A stretch of DNA of 9,553 nt from Clostridiales bacterium UBA1446 (GTDB lineage: Bacteria; Bacillota; Clostridia; Oscillospirales; Oscillospiraceae), in assembly GCA_002329245.1 (NCBI GenBank), contig DCTG01000016.1, forward strand, positions 1,624 through 11,176, written 5' to 3'. A program made the position numbers and the translations under genes. Every line of letters begins with the position of its first letter. The first letter of the stretch is position 1. Positions 5,343 through 9,553 of this stretch are shown here, piece by piece. The notes beneath the pieces were generated by a model that was given only the letters and a program-made list of their open reading frames with translations, was not told the origin of the DNA and did no database searches.

Positions 5343-6809
5343 TTACCAGACGGGCGGCACAAAATCACTATCGGCAACGCTGATATTCTTAACCTGGGTA
5401 TAGTGTTCCATAGCCATTTTGTGGACTTCGCGCCCAATCCCGGACTGCTTATAGCCTCCGAACGGATTACCTGCGGAAGAATCCAGATAATCGTTGACCC
5501 AGACCGTACCGGCCTGCATCGCGCGGCTTACGCGAATGGCGCGGTTGATGTCCTTTGTCCAGACGGCGCCGCCAAGACCGTATACGCTGTCGTTGGCGAT
5601 TTGGATTGCCTCTTCCTCCGTTTTAAACTTCAGAATGCACAGAACCGGGCCGAAGATTTCTTCCTGCGCGATGCGCATGGAGTTCTTCACATCTCCGAAC
5701 AGGGTGGGCGCAACGAAAAATCCCTTGTCGCAGCCGTTTTCCGTCACGCGGTAACCGCCGCATACCAGCGTGGCGCCCTCTTTTTTGCCGATCTCAATGT
5801 AATTGAGCACCTTGTTCATCTGCTTCTCGTCGATGATCGCACCAAGCTGTGTTTCGGGTTTCATCGGGTCTCCCACCACGCAGCCTTCGAACTTCTCCTT
5901 GAGCATACCGACGAACTTGTCGTAGACGGATTCCTGCACCAAAATACGGCTGTTCGCCACGCAGACCTCGCCGGCGCTGGACAGAATGCCGATAATCGTC
6001 TTCTGCAGGGCGCGGTCCAAGTTGGCGTCCTCGAAGATAATGCTCGCCGACTTGCCCCCGAGTTCCAGCGTGCAGGGGACCAGATTCTTACCGGCCGTGG
6101 CGCCGATGTTTCTGCCCACCACGGTGGAACCGGTAAAGGAAAACTTATTGATGCCGGGGTGGCCGGCGAAATAATCGCCGATCGAGTCGCCGCTGCCGAC
6201 AACTACGTTGATGAGGCCCGGCGGGAGAATGTCCTTCCAGAGGCGCACCGCTTCCAAAATAGGCAGCGATCCGTTGACCGAGGGCTTGATCACAATCGCA
6301 TTGCCGGTCGCCAGCGCCGGCGCGATTTTCCACGATACGCCCATCGTAGGCGCGTTCCAGGGCACAATCAGACCGGCGACGCCAAGCGGCTCGCGCACAA
6401 TACACGAAAAGCTTCCGCTGTCATGACAGACGAGCTTTTCCTCATTTGTTTCAATGGCGGCGGCAAAATAGCGGTAAATATCACAGGCGCTGTCCACGTG
6501 GATACCGGACTCAAACAGGATGCGTCCGCATTCCTTCGTCTCCACCTCGACCATGTGGTCACGATTTGCCTGCAGGCAATCCGCCATGGTGCGCAGAATG
6601 CGCGCCCGCTCGCCGCGCGTCGTCTTTTTCCAGGACAGGTGCGCCTTCCGGGCGCTTTCCACAGCCTGATCCACAATGGCCTTGTCGGCGCCGAATATCT
6701 CCGCTAAAACCTGTCCGGTTGCAGGGTTCAGATCCTTTAACAGATTGCTCTCGGGCCCTAAAACGATATTCCCGTCAATGATGGACCCGTATTGTTTCAG
6801 CATTTCCAT
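5343..6809 (-). CDS. NAD(P)-dependent aldehyde dehydrogenase
   Basis: A 488-residue full-length member of the aldehyde dehydrogenase superfamily that would oxidise an aldehyde to its acid (not an acyl-CoA-forming type by overall pattern). The active site is complete: Asn152 in VPWNAP, Lys175 in VIKPS, cofactor-loop motif FTGST (225-229), general base Glu249 in LELGGKS, catalytic Cys283 in SAGEVCVANSR, and Glu384 in EEIFGPV. PFGGYKQSGIGRE (449-461) is the usual C-terminal motif. No signal peptide or membrane segment is seen, so it is cytoplasmic. ATG at 6807-6809 is preceded by AAAGGAG with 9 nt spacing; a second ATG two codons on is possible. It is divergent from LysR regulator 2, which likely controls it, and upstream of the enoate reductase on the same strand. 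The natural aldehyde cannot be read from the sequence. Confidence 0.93.
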   Translation of the reverse strand: MEMLKQYGSIIDGNIVLGPESNLLKDLNPATGQVLAEIFGADKAIVDQAVESARKAHLSWKKTTRGERARILRTMADCLQANRDHMVEVETKECGRILFESGIHVDSACDIYRYFAAAIETNEEKLVCHDSGSFSCIVREPLGVAGLIVPWNAPTMGVSWKIAPALATGNAIVIKPSVNGSLPILEAVRLWKDILPPGLINVVVGSGDSIGDYFAGHPGINKFSFTGSTVVGRNIGATAGKNLVPCTLELGGKSASIIFEDANLDRALQKTIIGILSSAGEVCVANSRILVQESVYDKFVGMLKEKFEGCVVGDPMKPETQLGAIIDEKQMNKVLNYIEIGKKEGATLVCGGYRVTENGCDKGFFVAPTLFGDVKNSMRIAQEEIFGPVLCILKFKTEEEAIQIANDSVYGLGGAVWTKDINRAIRVSRAMQAGTVWVNDYLDSSAGNPFGGYKQSGIGREVHKMAMEHYTQVKNISVADSDFVPPVW

Positions 6810-6856
6810 AGCAAATCTCTCCTTTGTGTCTCAACTCTCATTCAATTGAGCTGAAA

Positions 6857-6873
6857 GCGGCTGTTTCGCCGCC
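6857..6873 (-). other. Small hairpin in the aldehyde dehydrogenase leader
   Basis: GCGGC and GCCGC form a 5-bp stem with a 6-nt loop within the leader, about 50 nt before the aldehyde dehydrogenase start. On the minus strand it is followed by TTTCAGC. It might slow or attenuate transcription, but the stem is short and could be chance. Confidence 0.2.
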
Positions 6874-6910
6874 CGGAACGATCAAAGGGATTGCATTCGC
6901 TGCGTATCTG

Positions 6911-6930
6911 TCCTATAACATGATATAGGA
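6911..6930. promoter_or_regulatory. 20-bp palindromic operator candidate for LysR regulator 2
   Basis: TCCTATAACATGATATAGGA is a 20-bp dyad with a single mismatched base pair (the A at position 8 against the A at position 13) around the core CATG. It lies in the 331-bp divergent region between the aldehyde dehydrogenase and LysR 2 starts. It overlaps the best -10 candidate of the aldehyde dehydrogenase promoter, so a bound protein could repress or reposition polymerase there. An additional imperfect inverted repeat, ACTTTC (6956-6961) with GAAAGT (6972-6977), lies between it and the regulator promoter and may be a second site. Confidence 0.5.
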
Positions 6931-6938
6931 ATCCTCAA
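6912..6938 (-). promoter_or_regulatory. Possible promoter of the aldehyde dehydrogenase gene
   Basis: On the minus strand, TATAGG (6912-6917) carries an extended TGT just upstream and lies 15 bp from TTGAGG (6933-6938), a 4 of 6 match to the -35 consensus. The spacing is shorter than ideal, and the -10 falls inside the palindrome at 6911-6930. It would give a leader of roughly 95 nt. Other starts nearer the gene cannot be excluded. Confidence 0.3.
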
Positions 6939-7078
6939 AAACTGAGAAGAAACAAACTTTCCGGCTTGGCTGAAAGTATTTGTTGCAGATTCAAAGGCTG
7001 TCCATTTCCCGGCACGAAAGCCGCGGCATGAAACGCCCGCCCGGAGGCAATTGTTCCGGATTCGATTCCAGCAAAAAC

Positions 7079-7107
7079 TTGCAGCTGATTTCTCTTTCGT
7101 CTATTAT
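7079..7107 (+). promoter_or_regulatory. Candidate promoter of LysR regulator 2
   Basis: TTGCAG (7079-7084) and TATTAT (7102-7107) are separated by 17 bp; an overlapping TATAGT (7105-7110) is an alternative -10. Transcription would begin near 7115, leaving a short leader with the ribosome site GAGGTGG (7127-7133). The arrangement mirrors that of LysR regulator 1. Confidence 0.5.
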
Positions 7108-7140
7108 AGTACATACGGAACAAAGTGAGGTGGACTGTGC

Positions 7141-8034
7141 ATGGATATCCGGCAAATGCAGTATTTCATTGAGATTTGCCGACAACAAAGCTTTGCAAAA
7201 GCGGCGGAGCGCCTTTATATCTCGCAGCAGGGTCTGAGCATGGCGATCTCCCGGCTTGAAGAAGAACTGTCCTGCAAGCTGTTCTGGCGTTCCGGCAAAG
7301 AGCTTCGCCTATCCGAACAGGGGGAATTTCTCCTGATGCACGCGGAGGAAATCATACGCCAGTTTCAGATTTGCGAAGAGTATTTCGAATCGCTCAAACA
7401 GGCCAAGCAGCAGCAGAAAACCGTCCGCATAGCCAGCGCTTTCGGCGCGATGCCCGAGTTCGCCGGCCGCCTGGTGTTCCAGTTTCAGCAGGAGTTCCCG
7501 GAAATCCGGCTGATCGTTCACGAGTACACGGATCGGGACTGCGACGAAGCCGTCTTCAACGCAGACGCGGAATTGGGCTTTTCTCCCACGCCGCTCGACG
7601 TAAAAAAATTTGAAAGCGAAAAACTGTTTGCGCGCAGGTTCTGCCTGATTGTGCACTGTTCGCACCCGCTGGCCTCCCGCAGAACCGTGCCTTTGGATAT
7701 TCTGCGCACGACCCCGATCATGATTATGGACGAGACCTCCAAGGCGCAACAGATTGTCATGGCCTGCTGCAGACAGGCAGGCTTTCTTCCCAACATACAA
7801 TTCCAGGCGGGCGAAGTCATCGCAATTCACAGGCTCGTCTCCGCCAACCGGGGGGTTGGCTTCTCCGTGGAATCCGTCGCCGAGGATCTTTCCCACCCGG
7901 ACGTGCGCGCCATCCCGTTTGACGACCCGCGCATGGTATGGGAGGTGCACCTTATCAAAAAGAAAGACACGGTCCTCTCCCAAGTCGCAAAAACCTTTGA
8001 GCGCTATGTAATCGGCTGCATGAACGCAAGTTAG
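7141..8034 (+). CDS. LysR-type transcriptional regulator 2
   Basis: A 297-residue cytoplasmic LysR-family regulator, a typical length. The N-terminal winged helix-turn-helix reads MDIRQMQYFIEICRQQSFAK, then AAERLYISQQGLSMAISRLE, then the wing and family signature SCKLFWRSGKELRLSEQGEFL. A linker helix follows (about residues 62-93, Gln-rich and charged), then the effector-binding domain with VRIASAFGAMPEFAGRL at its start and AIHRLVSANRGVGFSVES late in the second lobe. ATG 7141 is preceded by GAGGTGG with 7 nt spacing. It is divergent from the aldehyde dehydrogenase and probably controls that gene and perhaps the enoate reductase. It differs throughout the effector domain from LysR 1, so the two likely sense different ligands. 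The ligand is unknown. Confidence 0.93.
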   Translation: MDIRQMQYFIEICRQQSFAKAAERLYISQQGLSMAISRLEEELSCKLFWRSGKELRLSEQGEFLLMHAEEIIRQFQICEEYFESLKQAKQQQKTVRIASAFGAMPEFAGRLVFQFQQEFPEIRLIVHEYTDRDCDEAVFNADAELGFSPTPLDVKKFESEKLFARRFCLIVHCSHPLASRRTVPLDILRTTPIMIMDETSKAQQIVMACCRQAGFLPNIQFQAGEVIAIHRLVSANRGVGFSVESVAEDLSHPDVRAIPFDDPRMVWEVHLIKKKDTVLSQVAKTFERYVIGCMNAS

Positions 8035-8095
8035 GGGACCCGTGAAAAATCGTTTTGCATGCTCTACGGAAGAAATTGAAACGGATGAAAGGAAT

Positions 8096-8133
8096 CCCGG
8101 GGCGAGGCGGAACCACCGCCGCCCCGGGTTTTT
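8096..8133 (+). terminator. Intrinsic terminator of LysR regulator 2
   Basis: CCCGGGGC (8096-8103) pairs with GCCCCGGG (8121-8128), and GGCGG (8106-8110) with CCGCC (8116-8120), giving a 13-bp stem with a GA bulge and an AACCA loop, directly followed by TTTTT. It begins 61 nt after the LysR 2 stop. On the minus strand the stem lacks a clean U tract but may still help end the convergent alcohol dehydrogenase transcript. Confidence 0.9.
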
Positions 8134-8144
8134 ATCCTAAGCGG

Positions 8145-9284
8145 TTACAGACAGGCCTGAACAAACGGAATCACGTCTTCACGCCGAATTTCGCGGGGAT
8201 TGCACGAGGCGCTGTATTCTTCCACGACCTCCGTGATGAACTGTTCCGTGATCTGATCGATGGTGATGCCGTAGCTGGCAAGGCCCGGCAGATGGCAGGC
8301 TTCGCTCAGCTTGAAAATGTTTTCGACCACTTGGTCAGCCGTCAGCGTTTTGGAGTCTCCCATGCCCATCGCGACACCCATCTCAACCATCTTTTCCGGC
8401 ACCGCGACGGCATTGAATTTCATCGCCTGAGGCAGGCAGATCGCGTTGGCCGCTCCGTGGGGGACATGGAAAAACGCACCGATGGGCGCGGTGGTCGCAT
8501 GGCAGATGCCCTGGCCCGCGTTGCTCATGGCGATTCCGGCGAAAACCGCTCCCAACATCTGATTTGAGCGCGCCTCCAAATTCTTCCCGTTGTTGACGCA
8601 CTCGGCAAGATTGTTGTAAATGAGAGCCATACCCTTCAATGCGTTGATATCCGAAAACGGCGTCGCCCGCTTGGAAAGGTACGCTTCCATGGCGTGCGTG
8701 AGCGCGTCCATGCCGGGGCCGGCTGTGAGGCTCGGCGGCAGGGTCACCGTCAGTTCGGGGTCGCAGATGGCATAATCCGGCCCATTGTTGATGCCGACGA
8801 GAATCATTTTACGCTTGGCTTTGACATTGGTGATAACTGCGTTGCTGTCCGCCTCGCTGCCGGTACCCGCGGTGGTCGGAATCGCAATCAAAGGCAGGCC
8901 GTGATGTTTGACTTTGTCGGGCCCCTCGTAGAGGCTGATGGGACCGGGATTGGCATAGAGAATATTGACGGCCTTGGCCGCGTCGATTGTCGAGCCGCCG
9001 CCCAAGGCAACGATTACGTTGCAGTTCTGGTTTTTGGCGAGATCGTAAATCTTTTCACACATTTCGTCCGACGGGTCGGATTCCACCTGGTCGTAGACAT
9101 AATACTGGATACCGTCGTCCTTGAGCAGCTTCAGCGCGCGGTCGGCAAGCCCGATTTTAACAATGCCGGGGTCGGTCAGGAAGAGGACCTTGGTCCCGCC
9201 GTACATCTTGACTACTTTGGGGAGCTCGTTCAGAGAGCCGGGAGCAAAAAAAATGTTGCTGGGACAGTAGAAATTCATTGCCAT
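8145..9284 (-). CDS. Iron-dependent (group III) alcohol dehydrogenase
   Basis: A 379-residue cytoplasmic member of the iron-containing alcohol dehydrogenase family, the normal length, interconverting an alcohol and an aldehyde or ketone with NAD(P). The nucleotide-binding motif GGGSTIDAAKA (95-105) and IPTTAGTGSEAD (135-146) are clear. The four expected metal ligands are Asp193 and His197 in GMDALTHAMEAY, His262 in GICHATTAPIGA and His276 in VPHGAANA. Where lactaldehyde reductase FucO has a further conserved His four residues after the third ligand, this protein has Ala266; many relatives also vary there. Start: ATG 9284 with GAGAGGAG 8 nt upstream; an in-frame TTG at 9302 would place that site inside the coding region. 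The gene stands alone on its strand, 107 nt from the convergent LysR 2 stop. It may pair with the aldehyde dehydrogenase to oxidise an alcohol to an acid, or act as a fermentative reductase. Confidence 0.93.
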   Translation of the reverse strand: MAMNFYCPSNIFFAPGSLNELPKVVKMYGGTKVLFLTDPGIVKIGLADRALKLLKDDGIQYYVYDQVESDPSDEMCEKIYDLAKNQNCNVIVALGGGSTIDAAKAVNILYANPGPISLYEGPDKVKHHGLPLIAIPTTAGTGSEADSNAVITNVKAKRKMILVGINNGPDYAICDPELTVTLPPSLTAGPGMDALTHAMEAYLSKRATPFSDINALKGMALIYNNLAECVNNGKNLEARSNQMLGAVFAGIAMSNAGQGICHATTAPIGAFFHVPHGAANAICLPQAMKFNAVAVPEKMVEMGVAMGMGDSKTLTADQVVENIFKLSEACHLPGLASYGITIDQITEQFITEVVEEYSASCNPREIRREDVIPFVQACL

Positions 9285-9341
9285 GTCGTTCTCTCCTCTC
9301 AAAATAATTGCGCCGAATCCTGAAAGAAGGGGCTTATGTTT

Positions 9342-9358
9342 TTGTAAAACTTACACAA
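9342..9358. promoter_or_regulatory. Palindromic site in the alcohol dehydrogenase leader
   Basis: A perfect dyad TGTAA-AAC-TTACA (9343-9355) lies within a TTGT-N9-ACAA frame. It falls between the candidate promoter and the start codon, where a bound repressor would block transcription. The outline recalls redox-sensing Rex sites, which are commonly TTGT-N10-ACAA and control clostridial alcohol dehydrogenases, but the spacing here is one base short, so this is only a suggestion. Confidence 0.3.
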
Positions 9359-9395
9359 TGTATCAGCCGCCTCTTCCGGCTTTTCTCTATAAAAT

Positions 9396-9424
9396 AACGT
9401 ATCACAGGAACAAACATTCGTCAA
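9396..9424 (-). promoter_or_regulatory. Candidate promoter of the alcohol dehydrogenase gene
   Basis: On the minus strand TTGACG (9419-9424), a 5 of 6 match to the -35 consensus, lies 17 bp from TACGTT (9396-9401), which is a weak -10 but carries an extended TGA element. Transcription would begin near 9389, giving a leader of about 105 nt. A nearby TATAGA is an alternative -10. Confidence 0.4.
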
Positions 9425-9523
9425 ATCACTCTTATTCTTTCTATCTTCACAAACGCTTGTTGCCATTCGGTTGTCCCATTCTATTCCATCCTTATGGCAA
9501 AGTATGACAGAGGCGCCAAGAAT

Positions 9524-9551
9524 AACCCCCGCCGTTTTTGCGGCGGGGTTT
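9524..9551. terminator. GC-rich hairpin at the right edge, probable terminator
   Basis: CCCCGCCG (with one extra C in the left run) pairs with CGGCGGGG (9541-9548) around a TTTTTG loop, flanked by AA/TT. In the minus direction it ends in GGTTATTCTT and could terminate a gene lying to the right of the window. In the plus direction only TTTCA is visible before the window ends. No plus-strand gene precedes it here. Confidence 0.55.
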
Positions 9552-9553
9552 CA

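Noticed and set aside
5109..6707. A 532-codon open frame on the plus strand, longer than the aldehyde dehydrogenase it overlaps
   Set aside because: The opposite strand encodes a complete aldehyde dehydrogenase with all catalytic residues. The plus-strand product has no recognisable motif and no ribosome site; it reflects codon bias in a GC-rich gene.
9285..9302. TTG at 9302 as start of the alcohol dehydrogenase
   Set aside because: The AGAGGAG ribosome site would be part of the coding region; ATG 9284 has normal spacing and fits the family start.
9283..9507. A 74-codon plus-strand frame upstream of the alcohol dehydrogenase
   Set aside because: No ribosome site or recognisable motif; it covers the promoter and leader of the alcohol dehydrogenase.
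1..9553. CRISPR arrays, tRNA or rRNA genes, insertion sequences or T-box leaders
   Set aside because: No regularly spaced repeats, no cloverleaf or rRNA-like stretches, no transposase, and no T-box core sequence were seen on either strand.

Overview
The window looks like a chromosomal accessory-metabolism region of an anaerobic, moderately GC-rich Firmicute of the class Clostridia. The evidence is strong Shine-Dalgarno sequences of the AGGAG type, a MutL/GlmL-type protein (a family tied to coenzyme B12-dependent mutases of clostridia), a clostridial-type enoate reductase with an FeS cluster, an iron-type alcohol dehydrogenase, and GC-rich intrinsic terminators. I cannot name the species.

Layout. 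All enzyme genes lie on the minus strand and both regulators on the plus strand, giving two modules of the same plan. Module A (1-2995): a LysR-type regulator (2078-2995, +) is divergent from a GlmL/MutL-like ASKHA protein (436-1851, -), followed by an FAD flavoprotein of the fumarate/urocanate reductase type that runs off the left edge (1-363, -). Module B (3044-8034): a second LysR-type regulator (7141-8034, +) is divergent from an NAD(P)-dependent aldehyde dehydrogenase (5343-6809, -), followed after a 313-nt gap by an Old Yellow Enzyme-type enoate/dienoyl-CoA reductase (3044-5029, -). Module C (8145-9284, -) is an iron-dependent alcohol dehydrogenase with its own leader. The convergent ends carry hairpins: a GAAA-loop terminator at 2996-3027 between LysR 1 and the enoate reductase, and a GC-rich terminator with a T5 tail at 8096-8133 between LysR 2 and the alcohol dehydrogenase.

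How the genes may work together (inference). The alcohol and aldehyde dehydrogenases could interconvert an alcohol, aldehyde and acid. The Old Yellow Enzyme-type reductase and the flavoprotein could reduce activated C=C bonds of downstream intermediates, and the GlmL-like protein hints at a B12-dependent rearrangement whose mutase would lie outside the window. The two LysR regulators probably sense pathway compounds. No substrate can be assigned from sequence alone.

The least explained stretch is the 313-nt gap between the aldehyde dehydrogenase and the enoate reductase. From about 5143 to 5342 it can fold into several nested helices, including a GAAA tetraloop hairpin, two longer-range helices and a possible loop-loop contact, and it has no convincing coding capacity. 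I propose a structured noncoding RNA. Just beyond it, the enoate reductase start has an unusual arrangement in which a hairpin separates a strong Shine-Dalgarno sequence from the first ATG.
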